64,000 bases of DNA, taken from the NCBI RefSeq assembly GCF_030272615.1, contig NC_081410.1, positions 287,805,957 to 287,869,956 on the forward strand, written 5' to 3'. The notes beneath the pieces are model-generated. The model was not told the DNA's origin, ran no database searches, and worked only from the letters and a program-made list of their open reading frames with translations. The position numbers and the translations under genes were made by a program. This DNA is from Cryptomeria japonica. Its lineage: Eukaryota; Streptophyta; Pinopsida; Cupressales; Cupressaceae. Of the stretch, positions 34,841-45,718 are shown one piece after another (the first letter of the stretch is position 1; each line of letters starts with the position of its first letter).

Positions 34841-35062
34841 CTACATGACAATAATGCTAAGCGCGGGGCAGATTTGAAGTGTGTAAACAAAGTGTAAAAT
34901 ATGATAATAGGATGCCCCTGCACACCACCAGTCCCAACTAATTGCAATAAAGACAAAAAACAGTACCCAGACTAAGATTACATAGTAATGCAGCCATAAA
35001 GAAGAAATGAAGACCACCATCAACATCACATTACTGCATGCCTGAATATAATCGCCATGCAA
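34841..35062 (-). CDS. Small hydrophobic ORF upstream of the 357-codon ORF
   Basis: 73 codons, with a strong hydrophobic stretch (LHYYVILVWVLFFVFIAI). It lies in one unit of a tandem duplication; the other copy (35060-35300) encodes a similar but interrupted peptide. The ORF ends just before the 357-codon frame. It could be part of a longer protein before mutation. No family is recognised. Confidence 0.25.
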   Translation of the reverse strand: MHGDYIQACSNVMLMVVFISSLWLHYYVILVWVLFFVFIAISWDWWCAGASYYHILHFVYTLQICPALSIIVM

Positions 35063-35310
35063 GGCACCAGGTCATTCTTCTGCAAATAAAAATAGTGTGT
35101 AAACAAAGTGCAAAGCATGATTATAAGATGCTCCCATACACCACAAGTCCCAACCAATTGCAAAATATGCAAAAACCCATACCCAGACTGAGATTATATA
35201 TAGTAATGCAGACATAATGAAGTAATGAGGACCAAAAAGACCATCAACACCACATTAAGCTGCATGACTGAATATAATCGTCAAGCAAGGGAAAAGGTCA
35301 TGCTTCTACA
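34878..35310. repeat. Two-copy tandem repeat of about 216 bases in LINE-2
   Basis: AGTGTGTAAACAAAGTG occurs at 34878 and 35094, and the sequence after each matches with scattered differences (ACCACCAGTCCCAA / ACCACAAGTCCCAA, and GAATATAATCG near both ends). The offset of 216 bases is 72 codons. Confidence 0.75.
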
Positions 35311-35326
35311 AATGAGTTATAAATAT

Positions 35327-35830
35327 TTAAACCAGATGGGGAGGTAGAGAAATAGAAGCCACATCAACCAAAAATTGGATATCCTCATTTAATGCTTTAT
35401 TGGCAAAGAAGTAGGCCACCTTATTAGCTTCCCTGTAACAATGGACCATAGTGAAGGAATTGAACAATTCAAGCTGAGAAAGTATCTTGTCCAACCAATA
35501 CTTTAGATGCCAGGAGTGGGATGAGAGATTAGTGAACATGTAAAAAACAACCTGAGAATCACCCTCAATGACAACATCCAACAAATGTAAGGAAAGGAGC
35601 AGATCAAGACCTGTGGAAAGAGCATGAAGTTCAACCACATTGTTAGTTCAATAAGCAATACATTGGCATTGAGCTTTTATGATACCAGCCTTATCATCAG
35701 AAACCACAATACCAATGGTAGATTTGTTAGGGTTACCACGGGATGTTCCATCAAAGTTCAATTTAAACTTTGCAGCCAGAGGAGGCAACCAGACCACCTC
35801 CGCTCTATTTACTAAGGGTCACATTTTAGA
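35327..35830 (-). pseudogene. RNase H domain of LINE-2
   Basis: KLNFDGTSRGNPNKSTIG (catalytic D) lies at about 35760-35700, followed by one stop, then NNVVELHAL (E), IEGDSQVV (D) and a REANKVAYFFANKAL C-terminal block with A in place of the usual final D. It follows the RT zinc finger on the same strand. Confidence 0.85.
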
Positions 35831-38812
35831 AATTGCCCCACTCAAAGGGAGGGATTGTAAGGCTGACCAATGTTTGGTAATCCAATTATCCCATGGTGTG
35901 AAAGTATTGTGCAGACTAGTACCTTTGTAAATGAAGGCTAGGAAATTTTTAGAAATTGACTTCTCAATACAAAAGAGCACATCTTGCAAAGGGGAAGAGT
36001 GTTTCTTAAAAATCCTATTATTCCTCTCAAGCCAAATTTTCCAAATTAGAACAAAAGGAGCAATTATCCAAAGACAAGCATAAAATGAAGATGGATATAA
36101 TAGGAGCCAACTCATGAAGTGAGATCTAAGGTCCTTACTAAGAGCAGACCTCCAATTTAAATTATTAAAAAGCCAATACCAACAATGATGAGCAAAGGGA
36201 CAATGAAGGAAGAGATGATCGACTGATTCAAGGGACCCACTGCACATGACACAAGGGAAAACCACAGTGATACCCAACCTATCTAATCTCATGCCAGTAA
36301 GGATTCTATCCTGAACAACCAGCCAAGCAAACGCCCCTTCTTTGGGCAAACATGTAGCATGCCAAAATAACTTAAATGGCAAATCTTTCCTTTTGACATC
36401 TAAAGACAAATAATTATAGCCTTCTTTGATTGAGTATTCCCCTGATTTTGAATAAGTCCAAATAAGCTCATCATCCTTCTCAGAGAAGAGTAATGGGTTT
36501 TTCTTAAGCTCATCCACAAAAGTGGACTTAATATCTTGATCCAACGGAAGAGAATCAATTGATTTCCATCTTGCCACAGGCAAGAAGCCTGAGGAATCCA
36601 TAAAAAAATAATCAGCCACAAAAATACCCCAGGAAGATTTAAGGATGGACATAAGAGGTGACCAATCCCTAAGACTAGAGAGCACAGGGAAGCCATTCCA
36701 TACTTCATCCCAAAACCTAGCCTTACAACCATTATGAATAAGCCAAGACAATCTTGGAAAAATGATAGATCTGCACTCAACCATGAAATTCCAGATCATA
36801 GACCCTTTGGGAAGTGAAGAAGTAGTAAAGATAGCCTCCCGAGAATAGTTATTCAGGTACTTCATAGACAAAATAGATGCCCACTTGGATGTGGTCTGCT
36901 TATAAAGTTTCCAAATTAACTTAGCACCAAGAGCCAAATTCTGCTTACCAAGATCCTTAACCCCTACACCTCCTTTGTCCCTAGGAGCACATACCCTATC
37001 CCAAGCCAACAAGGGGATCCTACTTTTCTCATTCACATTATCATTCCATAAAAAAGACCTTACAATTGAACGTAGAGAAACCACAAACTTCTTAGGAGCC
37101 TTTAAAACATATAACAGATAGATAGGAGTGGTCCAGAGAGAGGCATGAATCACATTTGACATAGGTAGTTACTCGACTGTTAGGGTTTTTAGACACTCGA
37201 CTGATGAGCATTTAGAACAGCTCTAATAAGCACAATTTTACTATAAAAATTTAACCACTTATGAGAACAAGAAAGAATTCTTGAAGAAATAACCCCCAAA
37301 ACCCGTTCCCAAAAATTATGCTTCTCTGAACCAGTAAAAAATGGGAGCCCTAAATACTTGCAAGGAAAGTGACCCATAGAGAAGCCCTAAAAGCGAGACA
37401 ATCTAGACTACACCAGAGGGGAAACATTAAGGAAGAATTTTTTTAATTTAGTCTGATTAACCTTCTATCCAGAGAACAAATAATAATCCAAAATGATCCT
37501 ATTAATGACCTGAGCTTCCCCTATGGTAGCTTTGCCAAACAGCAATGTGTCATCCACAAATAAGCAATGAGTATGACTCGTAGCCATATGAGGGATGAAA
37601 ATCCCCTTTCACGAGCCACTCTCCCTGGCATGTGAGATAGCTCTACTAAAAGCTTCAACCAGAATAATAAACAAGAAGGGTGACAATGGATCCCCTTGCC
37701 TAAGTCCTCTAGATGAGGCAAAAAAACCACATGGATAACCATTCAAAATTATTGAGAACCTAGTCGTGCTAATACATGCCTGAATCCATTTGACCCATTT
37801 AATTCCAAACCCAAATTTCTTAAGCACACACAAGAGTGTCTGCCAACTTACCCTGTCATAGGCCTTCATCATATCCAACCTGAGAATCATGGTCAGAATA
37901 GAAACTGAGAGATAGAATGTAGAATCTCATGGGCCACAATGGCTTCTTTTGTCATTTCCCTACCATGGACAAAACCCCCCTGTTCACCAGAGACAATTCT
38001 ATGAATGAGCTTAGCAAGCCTTAAGGAAATGGCCTTAGTAATAATTTTGTATAAGGTGTTACATAAAGCAATTGGGCAAAAATCCACAAAAGACTTAGGA
38101 TTCTCACTTTTCAGAATGAGTGCAATTAAAGTTGAATTAAGCTCTCTTAACACAGTCCTATTGCACCTAGCCTCTTCTAAAAGCAAATGAAATCCTCCCC
38201 AAGAAATGACCAGTATTTTTGAAAGAATAGAGTAGTAAAACCATCAGGACCAGGGGCCTTATCAGGCGACATTGAGAAGATAACATCTTTTACTTCTTGG
38301 ATGGAAAAAGGAGCCATGAGCATTGCATTATCCTCATCATTTATAAGATTAGGAATGGAAGAAGCAAAATTATCATTAAAAATAGATGACTCTTCATAAA
38401 GAAAAGACTTGAAAAACCGGACACCCTCAATAGAAATCTCCGATTATTTAGTAAAAATAACCCCATCAGAGTTTTGAATACAAGAGATCCTACAACATTG
38501 TCATTTTATCTTGGCTGAAGTATGGAAGAATTTGGTATTTCGATCACCATCACACAACCATAAATCTTTGGATTGTTGACACCAATAGATTTCTTCTCTC
38601 AAAAGAATCTCTTCTAGCTAAGAATTCAAAGATTTGTGTCTCTGAAAAGTAGCAGAATCCTTGCCACAATTCATAACCCTAGCATTAAGAGCTTCAAGTT
38701 CTTCCTAAATCTTAATCTTCTCAGTAAAAATATTTTTGAAATGTAGTACATTCCATTTCTTAATTTCTTGTTTAAGATAAGAGAGGTTTTTAACAAACCA
38801 AAATTTTAAAGT
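35819..38812 (-). pseudogene. Reverse transcriptase part of LINE-2 ORF2
   Basis: RNA-directed DNA synthesis at the nicked target. From the right: the linker FWFVKNLSYLKQEIKKWN, DGDRNTKFFH, SPDKAPGPDGF, then RT with ALCNTLYKIITKAISLRL, RLDMMKAYDRVSWQ, GLRQGDPLSPFLFI, FVDDTLLFG and KYLGLPFFTGS. The long open part 37162-35819 (447 codons) is the thumb region plus the zinc finger CVMCSGSLESVDHLFLHC, fully conserved. Several frameshifts and stops lie upstream (frames change near 37890, 37600 and 37170). The N-terminal endonuclease is absent. Confidence 0.88.
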
Positions 38813-38814
38813 TA

Positions 38815-40491
38815 AATTTTAAATAGTAAATTATAAAATGATTTTTATTATATTGATTTAATAAATTTATTTATTGAAATCAAGGCATGAATTATTAATT
38901 CAAATTGGTAAATTTGGATGTATTCTGGAAATGGATTAAATGTCTATTATCAATTCATATTTTATTTGGTTGAATATTTATGTGGATTTTATTCTTGTTG
39001 GAGTATTAAATATGGAAATTAAATGGATGTGAATATTGTATAAGGGTATTTATTTAATTTTCTATCAATGAAGTTTACAAGTGCTTATGATGCTGATTTT
39101 CTCAAAGATTGTCTGGACTTAGTGAAATTAGCTTTCCTTGCAAAGAGTTATATTTGTGTTGTTTCTTGTCTTTGGTTCAGTCGTCCTGTTGTGGCATTTT
39201 TGGTACCTTTGACCAAGTGATATATGATGACCTCATTGTCTTAACCATGTAGTGTATTTTCCTTATGGTTAACCAAGAGTCAGTATGTACTTGTTTTGAC
39301 CACTTGCTTTTGGATAGTGGTGTTATGGTTGTCTTCTATGCCATAGGGTCCTTGTATAGTGACCATGTTTGTTTAGTGTCCTTTGAGAGAGTGGCTTTTG
39401 AGTGGGGGCCGCGCCCAAAGTGGATGGCTGGATAACCCATTGAAAGTCAGATAATACATGATAATCTAATTAATTGATTAGGTGGGTAGTTTATAACATT
39501 ATATAAGATATTGTACATCGTGCATGGGTGAGTGCTTGTAAAGGGCTCATGATGTAGTGGGAAGGCTTGGAATGGCAAACTGACCACCTTGTCTTCACGA
39601 AAGGCTGGTATGGTTTGTATGAGACTTAGTTGGAGTCAAAGGTTTGGGAAAGGTTACCAGGATAACCCACGATGGGGGCCAGGACCTATGGAGGCCAACC
39701 ATGGTAACCATCATAAGATATGTGATGAAAGTCTCTCTTTAGGTTCACTTGTGTATTGTGATGTTGAATCACCTGGAATATTGTGGAGTCGTATTGTGTT
39801 GTCATGGAGTCGTATTGTTATGTCGACCATGTCATGCTTTTTCTTGCTTGAGGGTCCTCTGCTATCTCCTAGCATGGTGGGGTGATTCCATTTTGGGAAT
39901 CACATGGTCAGGTGGTAGTGCCACTTCCCATCAGATGTTCTTGTTCGTACCTTCATGCGAAGATTGGCTTTATAGGTGTTCTTGTGGTTTATGACTCATG
40001 CTCTATCTCATGTTTGGAGATTATTGTTCTTTGGAGACCTATGTGGTCAGTTGTATAAATTAAACTCATGTAACCTTGTATTTGGTTAAGATATTATCTT
40101 TATACTTATATTGAGAGCCATGTATTGGAGGTGCAATGTAATCCTTAATGTGGGATGTTGTTTATCATCTTTCTTTATGATTTGTGTAAATGCTTATTGA
40201 AGAGAAATTATCTTGTATCCTTTTAATCTTTCAATGGGGTAATTGTTATTGCATATGGATTTTTATGTTCTATGAGTTTGATGGATTATTTGATTAATCA
40301 TAATTGTGGAATTCAACTTTTGGATTTATCCTTCGTTGGTAACCCTTAAGGAATTATGGTGTAAGTATTCTGCTTGTGTTATTATTGTGCTAACGTTGTT
40401 ATTAATGCACTTAATATGTTTATACTTAATAAAAACAATTATTTCACCCTTGTTGTGGGTTTTCCTTTGGGGTTCCTAGCGGGGCATTACA
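38815..40491 (+). repeat. 5' LTR of gypsy element C (start lost)
   Basis: It ends GGGGCATTACA two bases before a primer binding site. The beginning, expected to be TGTAAT..., is not seen; LINE-2 sequence reaches about 38812, so the LTR is 5'-truncated. There are no genes inside. A TATAAAT lies near 40053. The internal short open frames have no recognisable content. Confidence 0.7.
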
Positions 40492-40493
40492 TT

Positions 40494-40507
40494 TGGTATT
40501 AGAGCCC
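40494..40507 (+). other. Primer binding site (initiator Met tRNA), element C
   Basis: TGGTATTAGAGCCC differs at one base from the usual TGGTATCAGAGCC and lies two bases after the LTR end. Confidence 0.9.
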
Positions 40508-40645
40508 ATGTTTCAACACTAGGTACTCTAGGTTTGTAGTGAGTCCATTCACCTAGACCTTGTGTGTAGGTCTTAGTGGTAGTGACTTCCTTGTTTCTTT
40601 CCTTTCCTTTGATCTGAGCCTTTTTCTCTTGTGCAGTGTTAGGTC

Positions 40646-41107
40646 ATGGCTAGGAATGCCAAGGGAGGTGGTCGTGTTGGTGGTCGCACCAGAGGCAGAG
40701 GAGGAGGATGGGGTCGAGGTTCTGACCACCATAGTTCTTTGCCACCACCCACTCATGCAAGTGTGGATCGGGATCAGTTTGTTCATCAGGATGAACATCA
40801 TTCAGGAGAGCAGGTTCATGAAAGGGAAGAGCTATGATAGATGTTTTAGGAGGTGCTAGCTAGACTAGGCCCCAGACCTGAGGTGGATTAGCCCATTCAT
40901 GCCTAGGTAGAGGAGTTGCTTCAACAGATTTCAGAGAGAAAGAGAGGGAGATCTCCTAGAAGTAGAGAGGTCCCAATGTACCAGGATCTAGCTATCATGG
41001 GGCACATGAGGGACTTGATGAGGTCCAATCCTCCTTTCTTTGATGATAAATGTACCGGTCTCGAGGTAGAGACCTGGCTTATTTGTTTAGATTGGTGTTT
41101 CGCCATT
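40646..41107 (+). pseudogene. gag: gag start of gypsy element C
   Basis: Start ATG at 40646 follows the leader. The N-terminus is rich in Gly and Arg (ARNAKGGGRVGGRTRGRGGG). A short frame change then leads to a Gag core with LLQQISERKRGRSPRS and FFDDKCTGLEVETWLICLDW, a chromovirus-like Gag pattern (compare FDG..EAE.WL). In that frame three TAG codons replace probable Gln codons. It is cut at 41107 by the antisense Tat LTR piece; the rest of gag and all of pol are absent. Confidence 0.75.
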
Positions 41108-41255
41108 ATTGAATAATTGACTTGTCATGTGACATTTGATAATTAAAGAATTAATAATGTACTCAAGATTGATTTAATTGCCTTTGGTTAGGAACTTGGT
41201 GATGTTATTGAGATTGAGGGCCCATGGTTTAGATGACCAATTTTAGGGTATTACA
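41108..41255 (-). repeat. Start of the 3' LTR of Tat element B
   Basis: The minus strand begins TGTAATACCCTAAAATTGG, matching the LTRs at 31998 and 60486, including the segment with AACCAAAGGCAATTAAA that is missing from the 31998 copy. It breaks off at 41108 where element C begins. Confidence 0.85.
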
Positions 41256-41268
41256 TTTACCCCTCTTT
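41256..41268 (-). other. Polypurine tract of Tat element B
   Basis: The minus strand reads AAAGAGGGGTAAA immediately before the LTR. Confidence 0.85.
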
Positions 41269-41319
41269 GAATTAATGTGCGAGCAGCATGTTGGTTCAAA
41301 GAATATGTGATGTCTAGGA

Positions 41320-41900
41320 GATGCCAGTTCTGAACTTGATTGATCACAAACCAGATAACGAGCAAGGTGTTTAGCTTGGATCAAAGCGATGAAGCTGAAT
41401 GAAGTCTTATTAAAGCGATACCGATCTTGAACTTGATTGAACTTAGGAATGATAGAGAGAAAAGATATTGAACTTGAACTTGATTGATCAAGAAGTGGAT
41501 CTTATTGATCTAGAACTTGATTGAACTAGACACAACGAGCGAAGATAAAAAATTGATCTTGAACTTGATTGATCAAGATACGATGAGCGAAGATAAACTG
41601 TCCAGCTTGATTCGATGCAATGAAACTGAACACCTGCTTAGATTGAGTGTGTGATCAAAGATACTCTTTAAAATTTTGATTAAGTTTAAATGAATAATCA
41701 GCTTGATGAAAAGTGATGAAATTGATTGACGTTAAGAGATTGATTTAGAAGAAGACAAATATTAGCTTGATTTGAAGTGATGAAACTGATATGCCCCTAG
41801 CGATTGGTTTGATTCAGATAATCGAGAGATCTCAACTTGATGTGAAGCGATGAAGCTAAGATGCCCCTTAGCAATAAGAATTTGATTTTCTTTAGTTGAA
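41320..41900. repeat. Degenerate palindromic repeats (CTTGATTGATCAAG type)
   Basis: CTTGAACTTGATTGATCAAG-like units recur, with the full palindrome-like form CTTGATTGATCAAG at 41479-41492 and 41564-41577 and partial forms at about 41335, 41415, 41516 and 41600, mixed with GCGATGAAGCTGA-like units further right. It lies in the 3' interior of element B. Confidence 0.6.
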
Positions 41901-41978
41901 AAATATTTTTTCTCGAATTTTGATGAAGATTTGAAAAATTTCTCAACTTTGAAGATGTGAGGTCTTAAGGTCACGAGT

Positions 41979-41993
41979 ATGCCCCCTCGGGAG
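41979..41993 (-). other. 15-base motif conserved with Tat element A
   Basis: The minus strand reads CTCCCGAGGGGGCAT, identical to 11956-11970 and in the same place relative to the polypurine tract and the antisense promoter. Confidence 0.8.
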
Positions 41994-42366
41994 CGAAATT
42001 GAAAGATAGCGAGGCTACACGATTATTATAGGAAATTTCAAGCAATGATAAGTTATTTGAGAACAAATGATAATTCTAAGGAATGTTTGAATATTTGGTG
42101 TTGATGTGTAAGCTGAGTGCAAAGTTGTTTTGTAGAATAAAAATTGAATTGAGATTCAACATTGATTCATGAGAAATTGAGTGCATTTGGAAGAAAGAAT
42201 GAGCATTTGATGAAAAAGTGCTAAGTGGTCCAAATTTTGTAAAATTGACTAGAAAAATGATCTCGAGTTTTGATTTTGATCCTGAAAATGGAATCAGAAC
42301 AGGCAAATTAGCTAAGGGTATAATTTTCATGTCCATCGGAGCAAGTTGAAAAATTAGGGTTTTGGC

Positions 42367-42377
42367 TATATAAGGGG
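42367..42377 (+). promoter_or_regulatory. TATA-like box for the antisense PMD gene B
   Basis: TATATAAGGGG, preceded by AGGGTTTTGGC and followed by TAAAAGTGTCATTTT. It is comparable to the box at 11764-11774 in element A and lies about 620 bases upstream of the PMD start. Confidence 0.5.
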
Positions 42378-42615
42378 TAAAAGTGTCATTTTCAATTCAT
42401 TTTAACCCTCCAAGTTTGAAAATTCAAAAAGCCTTTTATGAAGAAAATGGTGATCCCTACTCGTGAGCATCAATTCAAGTGCCAGAGATGACATAATCAA
42501 CCTTGACACTATGAGCCAGCGATAAGTGATCAATCTTAAGCCTCTTTATGTTCTCAATTTTCAATTTTTTTGTTCATTTTTCAAGTTTTTGCACGTTTAA
42601 AGTCAACCAATCTCA

Positions 42616-42855
42616 TTTTGTCATGCGAGATAGGATTCTATCTCATACGACAAACTGTTGAAGTTTGTTTTGTCATTTTAGGCTATTAGATTTATCGTTC
42701 TAACCCCACCCTTCTATAGTATGACAACATGCATAAAAGACCATTTTGTCATCCGGGATCTAATCTTTTACCATATGGGGTTCTTTTGTCATATGGGGCC
42801 CAATACTAACTCATACAAGTTGTTGCCCTTCTGTGTTTTGTCATTCAGGAAACAG
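42616..42855 (+). repeat. Motif array (TTTTGTCATNYGGG type) upstream of PMD gene B
   Basis: TCAT/TCG cores of this motif begin at 42621, 42643, 42673, 42695, 42749, 42771 (as CCAT), 42789, 42811 and 42841. Spacings of 22 bases dominate, with irregular steps of 18 and 30. The best copies are TTTTGTCATCCGGG and TTTTGTCATATGGGG. A similar motif is arrayed upstream of gag in element E. Confidence 0.75.
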
Positions 42856-42978
42856 TGAGCATTTTTGAATGTCTAAACTTGAAATTTTGATTTTGCAATG
42901 GACGTAGTTGGATTTGCATGATGTTTTACTTCTCTTCTAGGCTTATTTGGAATATTATCTGATGCTTCGTTGTTGTTT

Positions 42979-42993
42979 GATTTTTTTTTGTAG
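42979..42993 (+). other. Likely 3' splice site before PMD gene B
   Basis: A run of nine T followed by GTAG ends at 42993, six bases before ATG 43000. The aligned site in element A is TTTGTTGACAG. It is a pattern match only. Confidence 0.5.
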
Positions 42994-42999
42994 ATTCGA

Positions 43000-44123
43000 A
43001 TGCCTCATGTGCTCTTCAGATGCGTTTATCCACCCACCATGACATTAGTTCAACAGTTATCAGAGGTTGAGCAGGCTCATATTGATTTGTGTGGCTTGAC
43101 ACACCTTCTTGGTTTAGCAGACATCTGTGTGAATCACAGTATGCTCACAACATTAGTTGAGCGATTTCATTCAGAGCATAATACCTTCCATTTTCTAGTT
43201 GGGGAGATGACCATCACTCCCGAGGATGTATATAGGATCCTTTATATCCCTTTTGTCAAGGATAAGGTAGATTACGATGCAACATTGTTACCTGGATTAC
43301 AGGTAGTCGGGCATGTCTTCATGGATCCTGATATTTTGACACATTCCATTAGTTGGGACATCATGATGAGTAGGTATAGTGAGGAGTTTCCTCTAGTGTG
43401 TGTTCTAGTAGGCTTTATCGACTATTTTTCTAATGTCGGATAGAGGATAGCAGGGATTCCAGTGTGGTTGGGGTAAGATGCTAGAGAGATTGATGGAGAG
43501 AGTAGTGTATGCACGTTATGCTAATGAGGAGAGGCGAGGATGGTCATTGAGGTTATCCTATGCCTTGAGTATGCAGGAGCTGATTGGTTTATAGCGCTTG
43601 AGATGGGATTACATGGATGATGTTGCGGATGCGGGGGTATTGCCCTAGTACAGGGATTGGTTCTAGTAGCATCCATTCCCTAGGTTGACAAATCCAGCTG
43701 AGCAGGGGGGCAGGAGGTGGAGATGGGGGTGGAGAGCTTGCGAGAGAGTAGGGGATTGATGTAGGATGGTCGATGAGAGAAAGTCTTGCAGAGCTATAGT
43801 CACAGTTGACAGTGGCTCAGACTCAGTTGGCGGAGTGAGACCGATAGATAGCGAAGCTTAGGGCTGAGCGCGATCATCAGGTCATAGAGATGAGAGCAAA
43901 GAGGAGGGCAGAGGTAGATTCTTTGCAGTAGGAGGTCCTTCACCAGATGAGTAGGGCAGCATACTATGTTGCAATGTACAACATAGAAGTTCTATTTGCA
44001 CAACAGGTTGTCCCCTACTTGTAGTACATGGCACAGTCGGAGGGAGCTCGGGCACCTCGTTAGGATCCCAGTCAGCAGGACCCACCTCATCCACCAGGTG
44101 ATGAGGGAGAGGCTGAGAGCTAG
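43000..44123 (+). pseudogene. Plant mobile domain protein gene, antisense in Tat element B (internally deleted)
   Basis: ATG 43000 opens 148 codons of PMD sequence including TTLVERFHSEHNTFHFLVG and EMTITPEDVYRIL, close to the PMD of element A. After a TAG at 43441 and a frameshift (43440-43475) come MLERLMERVVYARYANEERRG and a Gln-rich coiled-coil (43800-43960), then AAYYVAMYNIEVLFAQQVVPYL and a Pro/Gly tail ending at TAG 44121-44123. The middle PMD block (WGSA...LYR, W-WE) seen in A is missing, so the gene is shortened. Most later stops are TAG at Gln positions; one is TGA where CGA is likely. Confidence 0.75.
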
Positions 44124-45718
44124 ATATTCCTTTTGTAGCTCTGATATTCTTTGTAGACACACCCATTTTTTGTAGCCTATACGATTCTTGCTTCGATGGG
44201 AGTTTGTATATGTCATTTGACATCACTTTGTACTCTTGAGACTTTATACGTTTTATATATATACGAGATTGATTTGACTTCATCATACTTGTGTTGATTT
44301 GTTTATGAGATGCTTTCTATATCCTTTATTTTGTATGTATGCATTTCTTTTCAACATGGATGTATGTAATGCAAATTGATTATGGATTTCTATTTTTGTT
44401 TCTTTTCATATGCAAATAGATGAATGTGAATGAGTAATAAGTAATGCAATGTTTTCATTTTTCTATGAAATAAGATGAATGAAAATGAGTAATAATGGAA
44501 TGTATGAATCTATATAAAATGTTTATGTATGTAGCTAACATCTCAAAACACAAGTACTCGATCGAAGAAATGATGAAAAATAGACCACTTAGCTAACAAA
44601 TGATGATGCTCCCAGCTCTCATAAAATTAAGATATTGTTATTATCATACCAAAATCACTCTAGATTCACAAAATATAGAATGAAATGCAAAATGATATGA
44701 TAAATGCAACCTAAACCTAGTCACTGGATTTAAAAATGCTTAAGATTCATCACCAAGCATAATGAACATAATAGGCAGATTAGAGTTCCTTTCTTTCTCA
44801 ATGTGCAATTTTAATTATCTTGTCTACAATGACCCTTTTTTCTTTCATATCCTTGGATAGATTTCGCAGGGACCCAAATTGTATCATAAAGAAATTTCCT
44901 CAAAACAAACAAAGAAATGATGTGGACCTCCCTGTAGCATTCAAATAAGCAGAGTCAAGGTATGTGAGGAGATTTCACCTTGATGTGAAGGCTCTTATCA
45001 AAGACACCCAACTAATTTAGATGTTTCTAGATCATTGGGATCATTCCTACAAGCAGAAAACAAAGAAAAATCATGCCCCCAATCCTTGCTCCTCTTAGTC
45101 AAGATAGGCTTCCTCGAGTTACTCAGAGGGATAATAATTGAAAACCAATATAAAAGACAACACACAAAGAAAATTTTCATGCATAGCTCAAACTTTTAGT
45201 GATTGTTTTCCATTATGTTGTTTTGCTTGTTAACCCAGTGATAAAACTCTTCAATAGTCAGGAGACAGGTGACTGACTCGGAGTGGACGACCAGGTTTCA
45301 CTGATGGAAAGATGACTTGGTTGATATTGCTTAGGACATGTAAATATGCTCTGTCGATTAACCTAAGACTAGGACATTGATCAGTTTCAAGCCACGAGGG
45401 TTCTAATAGACCAAGATGTCACAAAAGTGACTGAAATATATGTACAAGTGAAAGCAAAGATGTAGGAAAGTGGGAATGCCAACGTTGTGTTGATAGATAG
45501 AGCACTTGAGTACAAGAGACACCTGTTTGCCAGGTTTTCACCTGCTTGGCAAAGATTCATTTTATTTTATTTTACCAAGGTGCCTGTTTACCAACTTCTC
45601 ACTAGGGAATTTTCTCTCTTTATATGTATATATATATTTTTTTCTTTTCCTTTTCTATATTTTTTTTCTATTTTTTTCAGGACTTTATCAGCTGTACAGG
45701 TTGCTGGAGTAGAGAATG
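44124..45718 (-). other. Non-coding 3' region of Tat element B after integrase
   Basis: No gene is recognised. Short repeats of the GATGAATG type at 44320-44560 mirror the CAT-rich stretch at 8220-8460 of element A. A T-rich stretch (45620-45690) lies close to the integrase end, an A-rich tract in the sense of the element, like 7263-7330 in A. Confidence 0.5.

Larger units (their letters stand above)
33336..38812 (-). mobile_element. LINE-2: 5'-truncated plant LINE with RNase H and a 3' ORF
   Basis: On the minus strand the order is endonuclease-RT linker, RT, zinc finger, RNase H, a tandemly duplicated segment, an open 357-codon frame and a tail of A/T-rich sequence (33340-33400). The endonuclease and ORF1 are missing. 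The left boundary falls inside an inverted Tat LTR; the right boundary adjoins the LTR of element C. Confidence 0.85.

Noticed and set aside
43882-44286. Minus-strand open frame of 134 codons across the end of PMD B
   Set aside because: It is a shadow of the plus-strand coiled-coil coding region; no domain is seen.
44998-45180. Minus-strand 60-codon frame with a hydrophobic N-terminus like a signal peptide
   Set aside because: It is short, isolated, in the non-coding 3' region of element B and without a counterpart in element A.
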